Position numbers and translations under genes: made by a program. Source: Rattus norvegicus (taxonomy: Eukaryota > Chordata > Mammalia > Rodentia > Muridae). From it: a stretch of 64,000 nucleotides of DNA. Shown here piece after piece: positions 39,129-52,863 of this stretch. Location of the stretch: contig NC_086034.1 of the NCBI RefSeq assembly GCF_036323735.1, forward strand, positions 66,924,439 through 66,988,438. Direction: 5' to 3'. The notes beneath the pieces are model-generated. The model had not been told where the DNA came from, searched no databases, and saw only the letters and a program-made list of their open reading frames with translations. Positions within the stretch are counted from its first letter, which is position 1. Each line of letters starts with the position of its first letter.

Positions 39129-41754
39129 AAAGTAAAATACAGAATTTAAATGGTTATAGTGATTTGTGATAGTGTACCTGTATTTAGCTTTTGTAATGTA
39201 GAACTTGTGTCAAAAACATGATAGAACTGTGTAGATACTTAACGTAGGGCATAATCATATTTGAAAGAGACTCCAAAATTTCTCTTCACTCATTCACCAG
39301 TTTAATTATGTAAACCAATTAATGGGCTATGAATTCTCGGCATGCAGTTACAAGAGAGTAGTCTTGTCTGTGTTTACTGAATGCCTCACAGTTATTTGGT
39401 GACTTCTATTGCAAACTAGGCCTTCACCCATCCCATTCCCCAAGAAACAATGAAATTCCAGTGGGGTCAGCGATTCCATCTTGCTTTGCTTTATCCAGTA
39501 TTTATGCGCCAATGCTGGTCAGTGACACTCATCCGGGTACAGTACAACAGGAAAGAATCTTGCGTCAAACTTCATAACAGCCCTTGCATCTCAGTTTTGT
39601 TGCTGAGTTTAACTCACCAGTCTTCTGAGCGGGACTTGGTCGGTCATTGACACTGTGGTCATTGATGCTTTTCCACAATAATAGTGTCAGTAGTCATTGC
39701 TTTATAGCCCACCTAAATGGGTTCCTTTTAAGGGGCATCGCCATAGTCAGCTTTAGCTATGACCATTACCTGTATATGTAATGGACAGTCAGTGAAGTTC
39801 GAAGAGACAGATGGAGAAAAGAAGGTGATAGGGTTGGGGGTGGGGGTGGAGGATGAAAGGGCTCATATGGTTGACCCCCTGAATAGTGGTTTTTGGTTTC
39901 CAAAACTCTATAGTAATGCAGAGAAATGTCTAGCTTCTTTGACATTGATCAGTATCCCTAACTTATATTGCCATAGCGGAGTCATTCTCTGGCAATAAGT
40001 TGCTACATTACTGATGCTTTTTTCTCCTCCCATGTTATTTACTGACTCACGATGGGAAGTGCTTTTAGGTTAAAGCATATATGCTGTCAACACAAGAGCG
40101 ATCAGATTCTACTTATCCATGTTTTATATGTCCGGGCAGTCTCATTCTATAGTTCAAACTGTTCTCGAATTCTTCCTCTTAAAGCATTCCATATACCCTA
40201 TGGCTGGGACTATAGGTCTTGTCATTCATAACACTAAGTTAAAGATAGCATCTGCATTAGGACACAACTGCTCACAAAGCAGAGGTGGATGGGTAAAATC
40301 AGCCCAGACTGAGCGGGGTCCAGCTCACCTTCTGTGCAGAATACTCTATGTGTATTGGAGTGCGTTCTCCCCACAGTCCTTAGTTATTCCTCCCAGCTCC
40401 CTCAAAAACCATGGTATTCTCTTGACTTGGTTCGTAAGTCCTACTCTCTCAGCTTCATTGTTTCCTTGGCAGCATTGACAAATGGAATATAACCTACCTA
40501 GCAGTGTATGGGTAGAAGCCAACAAGTAAGGCTATCGCTATGAGACATAGAGACTTGCCAACCATACTCACCTGAGAAGAGAAGAGAGGCTGGCTAACAT
40601 CCACAGGGCGGGCATAGTACTCTGTCTGGCAAGTTCTTCTGACAACTATAGCTTACTCTTGAGTTTAGCTGCCACTTCAGAGCAGCGGCACCCAAGTCAG
40701 TCCATACTGCAGATCATCTGGGACTTATTTGCTGCTTTACAACTCATGAGGTGTTCGATGCTGCTGCGGCTGAAAGTGCTAAGCGCAGTAGCCATGACTG
40801 TGTGAGATAGCTGCCACCTCATCTCCAGGGATTACCTTATATCAAATGTCTCATTGCTACCTTTAACTAATGACTAAGAGTTTTTTGTTTTTTTGTTTTT
40901 TTTTTTGTAGTGGAAATGTGTCAGGGCTAGGTACTTTGGGAGAGCATTCTACAAGAATAATCACTTCACGGGAAAATCTTTTAGGAGCCACAATGATACC
41001 TTCTGTTGATGTGCATTTATGAACCTTAGTTATTTTGAATATCCCACAAGATCAGCAAGTTCATGGACTAAGGGTGCTATATCTGTCTTTGGCTTCTATC
41101 ATGGCCTATTTTCATTGTTCATTTATAATTTATGGAGAAGTGTGTCCATTTGTGAGGGATGTTGGTTTTAGTAAATGCCTTAGGATTTATTCTGGAAGAG
41201 ACTTCCAAGTGGGCGATGCAGGTGGGGCAAGGGTCATCCTTAGCAGCGTATAAGGGATTCAGGCACCACTGGGCACTGCTCGTGGAAGAGCACCCTGCTG
41301 ACAGCTCACTGAGGTGGTGCATAGACTTACTGCTGACAGGGACAGGTAGGACACTCCGCCAAATTTGTTACCAAATGGAAGGCTGTCACCAGTTGGAAAT
41401 CTTAAGACCGAAACCTTTATCAGTTAAGGCAGCCTTTTTCCTCATCAATTGAAAGCAGTTCCCATGGATTAAAAATTAATATGGCTACAGAACATTCTTC
41501 ATGTGGAGACAGATCGTTCGGTTAAAAAGATATGCAGTGTGGTGTATAAAACTGTTCTCTATGCTTTGACTTCATGAACCAAATGATGTCAAATGGCATT
41601 CTCCTCATTGTAGTAAGGATTCTGTTAGCATAGCTGATAGAAGGGTAGGTAATCTCCAAGCTTGGGTTTGGTTTATAGATTCCTAAATGATGCCCTTAGT
41701 GACCTTTTGAAAAAGGTCGTTTATTGAAGTAAGAAAGAAATGTCTTAGGCAAGA

Positions 41755-41826
41755 AATGATTAGCTCAATGCTTGAACATCAGCTTACTTTGTGGAAGCCC
41801 CTGGGTTCACTCTCCACACCACAAAA
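41755..41826 (+). mobile_element. ID/B4-like SINE relic, sense
   Basis: Landmarks are gattagctcaatgcttgaac and agcccctgggttcactctcc, resembling a decayed ID/B4 head. Confidence 0.45.
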
Positions 41827-42601
41827 GTCCTAGCAAATGCGACATCATGGAACTACTGTCTTAGCCCCCTTGTCAAGGTTTTCATTAATTCTGATTGTTA
41901 AATAAGAAAGTTGTGGTACTTCTTAATACTCTAGTACCTAATATTTTACCTAGAGTGAGCATGCTCTCTGTAAAAATCTTTCAGTGGTTGACATCACCCT
42001 ATTATCTAAAAGAGAGATTTAGGAGAGTGAGGACCACAGGCTTCTGGAAGGACTGTGACTGAGACCACTCCTTTAAGTTGAAGTGGTTTTGCCTCTCCTT
42101 CACACTTCCGTATGCCGTAGACAGGGGAACAGGAAACAAGAAAGGTTACGAGAAATCAGAAACGGGACAGTCAAGACTTTGACTGTTCCAGTCAGGAAGA
42201 AGGAAAATAAAAACGTAGAAAAAATTTTGTTAAAAATTGTAACAAAGGGCGCTTTAGAAACATGAAAAAATTCAAAGCAGAATAAAGCGGTTAAACCGTA
42301 CATAGTGGGTCAAATAGATGTGCAGAAGAACATTGACCCATGCAAGTAATAAACTAGGACTGATAAGCAATAAGGGATTTAGAAATCTACAGGAATAAGC
42401 CGGTAGATAAGATAAAAGTTTTCATCTCAAAATAGATTTCTTCCTAAAGAGGGAGACGGAATCTTGACTGACCTGATGCTTTTCATCCTGATTGGTATCA
42501 GTGGTGAACACTGATTGACAGTAAGCCCTACCACAGCCATGTAAAATGGGGGGGGTGTATTCTAAATGACCTTGAGCCTCAGGAGTGGGTAATTGGTTTC
42601 A

Positions 42602-42605
<4 letters not shown>

Positions 42606-42654
<49 letters not shown>
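42606..42654. repeat. (GT)n microsatellite upstream of the EGF exon
   Basis: A perfect 49-bp GT run ending 437 nt before the EGF exon; the pre-mRNA carries (GU)n. Confidence 0.97.
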
Positions 42655-42655
<1 letters not shown>

Positions 42656-43091
42656 CCGCACGCATGCTCAGTGGTCCGTTACTTTTCAGCTTTCCGTCCA
42701 TAAGACTGTCAGGTGGGAGATGTAAATGTCAAGTCACCACGTGAAATTTTTATAAACCAAAGGATGACTTGTTTCTACGTTCCCAGTTCCAAACAGATGA
42801 GTTTTATAACAGATTGATACCTAGAGACATCAAACTGTCTCCATTTCTCCGTGTTGGCAATCAATCAGACACTCTGTTGTCGGTTGTCTGAAATGCAGAA
42901 GGTGAATAGACAGCATAGACGTGCCAAAAATAAATGATTTTTATCAGTTATTGCTATTAAAAATTCCTCCCATTGTTATGGTCTGTTAACATCATGCTTG
43001 AGCCTCGCTAGAGAACTTATATTTAATGGCGATGGTGATTCTCACTTCAGAACAAAGCGTGAACTTCCCCCTCTTTCTTTCTCCTATCCAG

Positions 43092-43221
43092 CCACATCGA
43101 CATCCACGACTGGGACCAGCCATCTCATAAAGTGCGCGGAGAAGGAGAAAACTTTCTGTGTGAATGGGGGCGAGTGCTTCACGGTGAAGGACCTGTCAAA
43201 CCCGTCAAGATACTTGTGCAA
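43092..43221 (+). CDS. Nrg1: Nrg1 common EGF-like domain exon (partial CDS)
   Basis: This internal exon of neuregulin-1 encodes the end of the Ser/Thr-rich stalk (TSTSTTGTSHLIK) and the first four cysteines of the EGF-like domain (C-x7-C-x5-C-x13-C). The EGF domain is the extracellular ligand module that binds ErbB3/ErbB4. The acceptor is a pyrimidine run ending ctatccag before 43092, and the donor is CAA|gtaagaaa at 43222. It begins with two bases of a split codon, carries 42 full codons and ends with AA of a Lys codon, giving 130 nt and leaving the next exon to start with G. The residues match neuregulin-1 and not NRG2-4: CAEKEKTFCVNGGECF and then VKDLSNPSRYLC. The Thr in ECFTVKDL, where human has Met, points to rat. 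If the donor is ignored, the frame stops at once (K then TAA at 43223-43225). Identification is by recognition of the protein sequence; splice phase agrees on both sides. Confidence 0.97.
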
Positions 43222-43997
43222 GTAAGAAATGAATTCCTCTCTGTGCCTTATACCTGTAACTGCTTATTCCAGATCATCCTGTGTTGCCTTACTTTGTCGC
43301 ATCTTGTTAAAAAAATACTCATTTATTTGTGGAGGGTTTTTGTTTTTGTGTTTTTTTTTAAATATTTATACCATCTGCCGTTGCCTCTGTCATGTCTAGA
43401 ATTGATTTACTCTTCAGTGTTTTAGGGTGTTGTTTATTTTTGGTTGTTGATGGGTTCGGTATTTTTTTGTTTGGTTGCTTTGGTTTTTGTTGTTGGGGGG
43501 GGTGTTTTGCTTTTGATTTTGTTTTTACCTTCATATGTATAATTTTGCATTCCTCGTGGTTTTCCTTAGTAGCTACTGAAGGAAATGTGTAAATGTTGTA
43601 GAAGGCTGTCACTTTGGTTCCCTAATTCTTAACTCTATGTATAAATTGAGCCGTGAGGTAATTTTATTTACCCCAGTGCTTACCTGTAAGGTGACCAGGA
43701 CAAATAGGGGGCCGGAGAGAGCAGAAAGTGACCTGCTGAGGCATTTCTTATACTTGGGGTTATGTTATTACCTCATAATTACTTTTGAAAACAAGTTTTA
43801 AGTTGCCTTTTCTACTTATTAAAAAAAAAAAGGAGAAGCAAGGTGCATGTTTTCAGAATGCATTCAGTGCATTGTAACAGCACTGTTGTAGGGGAGCAGG
43901 TTTTAGATTGTGCTAGCATTATAGAAATGTCTAGATTGTCCATTTCCTTCTGGGGACCAAGAGGAGAAGTAGATTCACAGTTAAAAAGTGCCAAATC

Positions 43998-44154
43998 GAG
44001 CTGAGTGTGCTGGCACACACGTTTAACCCAGCACTCGTGAGGCAGAGGCAGGAAAGATCTCTGAGCTCAAGGCCACCGTGGTCCTCAGTGTGCTCTGGGA
44101 CAGCCAGAGCTAAACAGAGAAAACCTATCTTGAAAACAAAAGCAAAACGAAAAC
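43998..44154 (+). mobile_element. B1 SINE, sense
   Basis: Begins gagctgagtgtgctggcacaca and includes cccagcactcgtgaggcagag and gggacagccagagctaaacag, ending in A-rich DNA. It is a full-length B1 about 0.8 kb downstream of the EGF exon. Confidence 0.92.
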
Positions 44155-44414
44155 CAGCTAACAGCAGCAAACAGAAGTATCAATTTTATATTCTCTCATC
44201 AGCAACATAAGACTTTGGGGTTTTTTGGGGGGGGAGGGGGAGGGGCAGGTTGGGTAACAACAAATATTCAATCTTTATAGTAAAAAGTCAATAGACTGAT
44301 TAAAATGCATGTGCTTATTTCATCATCGATTTAAATCAGTTGATACTTGTCTCATGTTACGTGGACTCCTAATCTGATGTGGAGAAAGCATGTTTTGTGT
44401 CTTCTATTAAGGCC

Positions 44415-44606
44415 ATAGCACTGTTGGTAGAATGCTCCCCCAGCCCAAAGCTCCAGCTGCATATAAACTGGATCTAATGGTGACAGCACGTGCTGTTAGT
44501 CCCAGCACTAGGGAGGAGCAGAAGTTCAGGGCCTTCTTCCTAGGTGTCATAGTGAACTCCAAGCCAGCCTTGGAAATGGGAGGCCCTCTTTTTTTAAAAA
44601 AAAAAC
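44415..44606 (+). mobile_element. B4A SINE (ID-B1 composite), sense
   Basis: An ID-like head (ggtagaatgctcccccagcc, caaagctccagct) is followed by a B1-like part (tggtgacagcacgtgctgtt, cccagcactagggagg, gaactccaagccagcc). The two-part order is diagnostic of B4A. Confidence 0.8.
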
Positions 44607-45995
44607 TGAACTAAATAGGTTCCTTGAGTGGCTGCAGGGCCAAGAAAGCACATGTTAATGGAGGAAGTGTAGTGGACTTTATCAGCAGAGACCATTTACA
44701 AAAGGCAAATCATGTCTTAGAGTGAGGCATGAGATTCTAATTGAGGTTGCTCAACTGGGAAAGCTTTTAGGTCCGTGTCTCATTAGGCTTTTCAAAAGCA
44801 AGGATAGAGAAAACTAATTGGCTTCATACATATATGATGCCACACTCTCTGTCTCGTTTTTTGGATTACTCTTGAAGTTAAGATTAGTGGCAATCATAAA
44901 AATTATTCAGTCACATTTGTTTATGGCCGATTTTCAGCTTTAACCTCCAGTTCTACTGATTAGCTATGAAATGTAGCAGAAAAAGAGACGCCCCCCACAT
45001 TTATAATGGTGAGCGGGGATGAGTACATTTGATAGCTTCCTATAAGATCTTCTGTTATCACCTGAAAAATACAAGCTGCATGGAATTACAGTCTCTAAGA
45101 TGTGAGGTTCATTTATTATACCGGGAACCATTGGGATTTTCCTCCAGTCTTCCCCATAAGATACCACTGTGTTTTAATCAATCTTCTTTGGAAAAAAAAT
45201 ACATTTAAAATATAATTCCTTAAACGTTCCACCATTAAAACAACCCTACCCCTGTATTATCTATGTTTTGCACTTTTAACTCAGCAGAACATCTAAGTCC
45301 ACTATGTTTTAATTACCACGGTGAAATACGATCATTCCTTATCACGGGCTTTGCAAAGATTTACAAGCTGCCTGAGTACATACGATAGTTCCTGAATACC
45401 TCCAAGGACCCAGTGCCGTGATTTTTCCACAGATTAATTTTACCTATTCTATATAGCCCTCCCACATCCTACACGAAACACACAACTGCAGGCGTGCCGT
45501 TCATCTGTTCCGTTTGGGCACAGTGCCAACAGCTGTGAGCTTTCTTCACCCACACAGTGTCTCATTAAATTTTAAGTGCTATCCAGGAAAGCAGAAAGTA
45601 CATCCTTTTCTTATATAAAAGTCTTGAAGTGAAGGGTTTATCCCATCTCTTGCAATTATTGAATTAGCAAGTAAATACTTTACACCCTCCAAACCAATTG
45701 TCTGATGAATCAGGTTTGTCTCCAACTTGGTAGAAAATCACGTTTTCTTTTCTCTTTCATTTTTTCCTTCTTTCCTTTTGTCATGACAAGATTTTTTTTC
45801 CTTTTAAAAAGAAAATCTTTGATAGTGCTGACTTTGACTCTCCCCTCAAGTTAGAGTATAACTTGATCGATGCATCAATAATTCAGTGCCTTCCATTAAG
45901 AATTGGAATACATTTAGCACACATGCAAAATAGGTCACGCCTTGTAAAGAAAATTGTCACATTAAAAACATCTATAACAATAAAAATAATAATTG

Positions 45996-46150
45996 AGCCG
46001 GGCAGTAGTATCACTCCCTTTAATCCCATAACTTGGGAGGCAGAGGCAAGTGGGTCTCTGAGTGCAAAGCCAGTGTGATCCAGAATAGCTAGAAATGTAC
46101 AGACACCCTGTTTGAAAAAAAAAAAAAAAAAGAAAGAAAAGGAAAAGAAA
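45996..46150 (+). mobile_element. B1 SINE, sense, with poly(A) tail
   Basis: Starts agccgggcagtagtatcac, includes gggaggcagaggcaagtggg, and ends in a run of about 18 A's followed by A/G-rich tail sequence. Confidence 0.92.
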
Positions 46151-49100
46151 TAATAGTAACAACTCAGAATTTAAACAAAGTCACATGACGTGCCATGTCC
46201 CATGATGGTATGTTGTTCAATAAAGCACTTGAATAGAAACAGGAAGCATAAAAATATTTCATGGGCTCATCAAGGTCCTGCCTATGAAACCAGTTCACAG
46301 TGTCCATATGGCCCGTCTGCCTGGAGCAAACACATTGCTGAGGCATGAGCTACATAGTTCAAAGTCAGCTTTACCCTTGACCAAAGACATGACTCAGAAA
46401 CACCACAAGCGTGAAAGTTTCCAAGGAGTCTCCCTGGCCACCTAATCCACCGTTGTCTTCTTGGGAGTTGAACTGGATTTTACAGCAAATCTCTTTTGTC
46501 CCTTTGCTCAGAACAAGGTGTTCCAAATGCCTTCGCCACAATGCAGTTAAATAGCTCTCCCGGGAGACGTTTGATGGTTTACATGGATTTGCCCGTAGGG
46601 ACCAAGTTGAGGATTTGAGCGTTGGTTCTCATCCTTTACTCTTCTCTCCAACGTCAGTTAAGATGTATCCAAGAAAAAAGAATTAGTGACTATTCCAGAT
46701 GATTCAAAGAGGAGAGAGGAGGGGGTCCAGTTCCTGTCCTCTGATGCTCTGTCATCAAATGATGCAAAGCAACAAGATCATTTGAACATGAAATTGTTCA
46801 GATTATGTCCTCACTTCCCAATGTAAGAGTTCAGGAGAGAACTTGGAAGATGTGGATGGGAAGTTTTTTAGCCTAAAATGTATCCTTCCAACAGACACTG
46901 CTTATAAATGTGATATATTGCCCGGTGGACAGATACAGGCTTACAGTGGGGGATTTGGGTTTTAACCACCAATTTTGGTAAGCAGTTCTATGTCTTTCCA
47001 GTTTCAACCCTCTGGACACTGTCTTCATTTATAACATAGAGTTACTATGTTTTCCAAAAGTTTCCCCAAGGAATCCGAAAAATTAAATGAGTTCATCTCT
47101 GCTAAAGTACTTTTAACTCCAGCGACTTTTTTTCTCTCCTCTAATATTAAAAAGAAAATGGTACTATTTCTCTGTAGACACTGGAAAAATACAGTGGTGT
47201 TATATTTAATCCCTAATGTTTCCTTTTATTTAAAATTTTATGTGGTTTTTTATGACGCCACCTGCTAGCTTTGTAATTTTCATGTGATTGATTATATCGC
47301 CGATCAGCATATCAATATTTTTGATCACCAGCTACCTTATTTTTTAAACAATCAAAATTAAAAACCAGAAATCAATCTACACTTGAAAAATAGAATTTCC
47401 TTCACCCTGGACTTCTGGTGATTTTTATATAATTAATATCTATATATTAATATATTATATATTAATATCTATATAGTAGATCATGCTGCATTATATATTG
47501 TTAAAAGAAACATCCTTATATAAATAAAACCCTTGACTATCAAATCACAGTAATATGTTACTGTTACTTAAATTCAGTAAATGGATGGTAATACTTACCA
47601 GTAGAACTGCTCTATACTAGGTCCTTTTAAAAACATTGATGATAACACGAGGCATAGTCTCTGGTCCCCAGCAGCTTAGCCTGTGTAAGGAAATGAAATT
47701 GCTAAGTAACAAAGCCTTGCAAGGGAGCGAATGTCTTCCAAATAGCACAGCGCTAACTTTTAAGGCAATGACCATGTAAGTTTGTCAAGTGAGTCTTCCT
47801 TGAGGCAAGTATCTGGGAACTCTGAACTTATACAGTTATTCACAAGAGCACAGAATTGCAATCTGTAGGAATACACTAAATATCTATCTTAAAATGTGCA
47901 CGGTCAACAAATGGAAGAATATGAATTCTAGGGGGGAAAAAGAATTTAAAGGGAAAGACAGGACAGGAAACAGAGAAGCATTTACATATGTAGCTCTTGG
48001 GTTCAAAGTCCAGCTACTAGGCTACCCTTGAACAGGCCTGAAAAATCTTTTCTTTCCTTTATTATTGATATACCAAAAAAAAAAAAAAGATGTTTCATTA
48101 TAGCATTTTTCAAACAATTTATTTTTGTCACTTCTCCTTCCTGTCCCTTCTCTCTCCTCCTTCCCCATATTCTGCTCTCCCAACCCAGTAGCACTTTTCT
48201 TCTCTCATATCTTGTGCACCCTTATCACGACCCTTGTCCTTTCTTACCCCTCTCGTTTCCATGGTCTCCTACCTATACCCATCCTTATGCCTCCTTATAA
48301 ACATACACACACACTAAAAGTTAGCATCCGAATATGAGGATGAAGATGCTGATGTCCTTCCACAGAACAGCACCTCCACTGCATGAAGTGAAACAAACAC
48401 AAAAACAAAACAAACAAACACACAAAAAAAAAAACAAACAAAAGTCTTTGTTCAGCAGTGCATGCTCTATAAGCTGGACAGGAAACTGGGTATTGCGATA
48501 GGTAATAAGGAGCCAGAGTAACTTTGGGAAGCAGGAAGAAAACCCCATGAACACAAGAATATACTTAGCTACACACAATAGGGAAACCCAGGAACTAAGG
48601 AAGATACAAAGAAAGAGTCAACAACACTAACTAGGGGCTAAAGTTTCACAGAATACTCTCAGAATGGGAACAGCGGTGACGTCTACACTACTGATCAGCA
48701 AGTGAGTTGACAGAAACAGGCATGATGAGAATTCAGTTGAGTTGTAGAACACTGAAACTGCCACATTGATTCCAACCACAGAAGAGCTTTTTTTTTTGTT
48801 TGTTTGTTTTAGAGCGAACTTCTCTGTTTTTAGGTGTCACCATATTTATCAGAAACAGAATTTGTGAGAGAAATCAATGGGACTCTTATGAATCTGGACG
48901 CTGAGTTTGTCAGACAACCAGGGTATTCAGGGTTTTTTTTTTTTTTTCTTTTCTACATAGAATCCTGCCACTCTTCATATTTGCAAATGTATTTAGACTA
49001 GACTTTGACTTCCTAGTGTAGACTGAAGAAAATCCTGCAGGAACCAATTTAATTGTAGTTCTGTCTAGAATTAGAACATTGGCTAACCTCTCTGCATAGC

Positions 49101-52100
49101 CCACTTCCTTTGTCTTTCTTGCATCAGCTAGCAACCATGTGTGTTGATTGGGTTCCCACGAGGCAGGCCTGAGGTCATGCTAAGCATCCAGGGATGAACA
49201 AAACCGCACTGACCTCTTCCTTTAGGAGACATGGGCCAGTGAAAATAACACCCATGTTTCAAGAAATTGATTTAATAATCAGTTATTGATGTACTGAGTG
49301 GCATGAAGGCATTTAGGGAGCTAGGGGTATGTTTTAGGACCTTAGGGAGTGAAAGACAAAGGTTTTGTAGAGGGACAGAAAGTATGAAGCTACCACCTTA
49401 AGATTGCCTATGTTAAATAAGAACGCAGTCTCAAAATATTTCCACTGAATAATTTAAAAGAAACCCATTTAGATGTCTCATTATAAAACAGGTCTGTTAG
49501 CAGAGAGGACGAGATAGTGCCTCAGAGCCTTTAAAGTGAAGACAGACAGACCCACAGATGAGCAGCCGGTATATCATGTGTCACTGTAGCATCGAAGTCA
49601 TTTGCCTTGACTTAAGGATACATAAAGTTGGATAAGCACTGGTGAGTGTTAGAGCCTTTGGGTGAGCATTCCACTAGAAAGCAGAATGTGAGGTGAGACC
49701 TAAGGCTCCGACAAGGAGAGATGTATTCCTAAACACTGCCACACGCACTGTTAGTGAGGAAACGCAACATTTGAAAGCCAGTGCGTGCTTTTCCTCAGTT
49801 CTTACTCACGAGCCCTAGGAGGCCACTCTATGTATTTTGTTATCGCCTAGATTAAAAGTTAGTCCCAGGGTCATAGTAAAAGAAGGGGAAGGTACAGACC
49901 AGCTGAGCAGTAATAGGAGGTATACGCTAGATCTGAAAGAAACATTACTGGAACACTGTCTATTTAGTGTTTTCTTTAAAGACATTAAGGAGGGCATCCT
50001 CTTGAGGAAATGGATGGCTTTTGCAGATGACACTGTAAAGGACACACTAAAACACAAATTAGAAAAACATATATAAGCCTCACGCATTTTCACTCAGAGG
50101 CTGATAACAGAATAAGATTCATCTTAGAAGAATGCAGACTAATAGTAACAATACATTTGGGGAAAAAAAACTACAATGCAGATACTCAGCCAGTGAGTAG
50201 GCGAGCTCTGGCCAGAATACCAAGCTAGTTACAGGGTGAACAAAGTCTGTGCTTGCAATGTGATACCCCTGAGTGCTACATCCACGGGCGATGTGGGTTT
50301 CCAGAGTGACAGCAGGAGGCTTTGACAGCAAGCAGAACAAGTCACCATCCCCCAGAATGAATTTGTTGACGTTTTCCTGACTTTGATATTTGTAAATATC
50401 AACACCAAGTAGATAAGTTCATGTGTTTTACAGTGTAAAAGGAAATGCCACGGTTAGTATTGAAGAAGAACAGAAAGACGTGATATTTTTCCTGACAGGG
50501 TGTTTTAAAAATTGGCCAAGTGCTTCATTGTAGAATGATGACTAATGAGTAAAATACAGGCTGTCAGTTTTCTTCCCTCCATGGTTCTCGAGGGACAAAG
50601 ATGAAACCAGGAAACAAAGGAAGGAAGATGTCTAAAGATGGCTTACAAGTTGCCTGTAACTGATAAATAGTTTATAAAATCGGCCAACCCTATAGAACCA
50701 GATCTTTCATGGGAATTTGTAAATATCTTTGAGAATGTCTAGAGTGTTCATAAACTGATTCCCAAAGCACATGCATCCATGATTGAATCCTTAGTAAATA
50801 TCGGATCATTCATGGAGTATTATCACTATTAAACTGCTTTGCACAAGGTTTCAACTATGCTTATTAACTTAATTAAATGAGTGAATTATTATTGCTCTTG
50901 CTGCTGGTTGGAAAGATTAGAGAAAATTGTTAGGGATTATTAATTGGCTGAAAGAACATTTATGTGCCTTATAACCAAAGTAAAGCCTTGGGCCTCACAT
51001 GTAAGGACAAGACTATATTAATCATACCTGGACTCTAGGCTAAAGCAACTTTAGGCATTCCTTAGAATTTATCTTAACATAGACTTAAAAATGAAATTAT
51101 TTCATCAGGTACTATGTAAAATTATGAACACATAGTGTTATAATCCGTGTCATTTTTTAAGGCTAATGTAATTTTGAGAAATTCTAGTACTTTTGCTACT
51201 ACCGTAAGACAAAAGTCTTGATTAGAACACAGTTTTGTTTTATTGAATCCTAGGTAAACTGGTGTTTTAATAACAAAATTTAGCTGTTAGGTGATAGGCT
51301 TTCTCATAAATAATCATAACCCTTTCTCTTTAACATGGCAAACTGTTAAAAGTTTCTATTTGGGACAGAAAAATCCCAAAGTACTGGTAATTCTTATTAA
51401 AACTTGTTTGGAAGTCCACAGATAAAGTTCTATTTTAAAATCTAAAGATAAACAGTAGACACTAAGATTAACTTGTTTGGACAAATCATTTTCCCCGTGC
51501 AAGTTTTAGGTGTTTAGTTCTTTATCAGACATTGCACTTAGAATTAGACACCATCCAGGCTCTGGGTTAGGCTGGAGAGATACAGAATGGTACAGTCTGA
51601 CCACGGTTCACATCGATCACACACAGCACAGCTACAGAGGTCTGGACCAGGCATGGGACAAAACACAATAAAAGAAGCAGGAAAGGAGTCTCTTACAGAG
51701 AAAGGAGGTGGAGTCAGCCAATGGGAAAAGGACGTACAGGCAAAGCCAAGATGAATTTCCATCCCGTTAACAGTAGATGTATCGAGAACAAAGATCACTA
51801 TGTTACAGTGTTATTGGACCCAAGTATTTTGTATGATTACATAAAGATTACACAACATCCCACAACGATTATCTCCTATGTTACAGACAAGGTTCATAGT
51901 GATTAGATAGTGGATAGCAAAGTGTTTTTAACCCCATTCTTATAGTTGACACATGCCCTTTAATCACAGGGCTGACATTTAAAAATGCCGAAATCATAAT
52001 TTCCTAATAAATACCTTCCTTCTCTCAAGGACTCATGACTCCTTAGCTATTTATTCATGCCAGAATCTTTAAATATGAGCAGCGTGAGCAACTCTTCCTC

Positions 52101-52122
52101 AGCTCTCTCTCCTCCACCCCTG

Positions 52123-52195
52123 ATCTCTCTCTGTCTCTCTCTGTCTCTGCTTCTCTCTATCTCTGTCTCTCTCTCTCTCACACACACATACACAG
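52123..52195. repeat. (TCTC/TGTC)n-(CA)n simple repeat
   Basis: A pyrimidine-rich CT repeat with GT breaks that ends in a short CA run. Confidence 0.92.
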
Positions 52196-52600
52196 AGAAT
52201 TCATATTGTGCAGCATTAATCATAGAAAACAAATAACATACGATATGCTCTATGAAATTTTATCAAAACAAATAGGTAGACTGAGACGTTCACTGTGGAA
52301 CGGATCTGTAATTCTGGAACAAAGTATAGAAATGTCTTGTGGGCTTATGGTCCTGATTTCATGAACAAATAAAAAAAAATGTGTTTTCTTCAGAAGGAAG
52401 CCACATGAAGTTGTTGGGTTTTTTTAAAAAAATATTTATCTAGGCTTTTTTTTTTATTGAAGCATGAATGATGACAACTTTATAGAAATACTCCTACCTA
52501 GGTCAGTTCTTGTGTATTGGTTTAGGTAGCTCTTTTTCTAATTCTTCCAAGAAAGGCTTATCAGCAAAAAATAATCAGATTGTCAAAGTACTTCTTAATA

Positions 52601-52603
<3 letters not shown>

Positions 52604-52642
<39 letters not shown>
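52604..52642. repeat. (TA)n microsatellite
   Basis: A perfect 39-bp TA run about 40 bp before an antisense B2/B3. Confidence 0.96.
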
Positions 52643-52644
<2 letters not shown>

Positions 52645-52683
52645 TAGAAAACAAACAAAGGTTTATTTTTATAATTATGTATA

Positions 52684-52863
52684 TGTATGGCAGGGGAAAT
52701 GTGCACATGAGTGCACTTGCCTGTGGTGGTCAGAAGAGGGTGCCCCATTCCCTGCTACTGGAGCTACTGCCAGTTAAGCCTCCTGGTATGGCTGCTGGGA
52801 ACTGAAACTGGGTCCTGTGCTTAACACCACGCACTCTTAACCGCTGGCCCATCTCTCCAGCCC
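52684..52863 (-). mobile_element. B2/B3-family SINE, antisense
   Basis: Reverse-oriented body with ggtcagaagagggtgcc, gctgctgggaactgaaactgg and a terminal cttaaccgctggcccatctctccagccc. All are B2/B3 landmarks in order, moderately diverged. Confidence 0.88.

Larger units (their letters stand above)
32001..43091 (+). other. Nrg1 large intron, segment 4, up to the EGF exon
   Basis: Contents are two B4/ID-like antisense relics (33499 and 37395), a 146-bp GATA tract (36139), a poly(T)...poly(A)-(TA)n block (38765-38854), an old B1 (39024), an ID/B4-like relic (about 41755-41826) and a (GT)n (42606-42654) about 440 nt before the EGF exon. No other exon is supported. The spacer exon expected upstream of the EGF exon was not seen. 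Confidence 0.78.

Noticed and set aside
1..43091. Upstream Nrg1 exons (Ig, spacer/glycosylation, type III SMDF cysteine-rich exon) within the window
   Set aside because: I searched by eye for their characteristic protein segments and found none with splice sites. They are expected further upstream.
48116..48300. Possible LINE-1 3' UTR in the pyrimidine-rich stretch
   Set aside because: It lacks the ordered landmarks seen at 2615-2822; composition alone is not enough.
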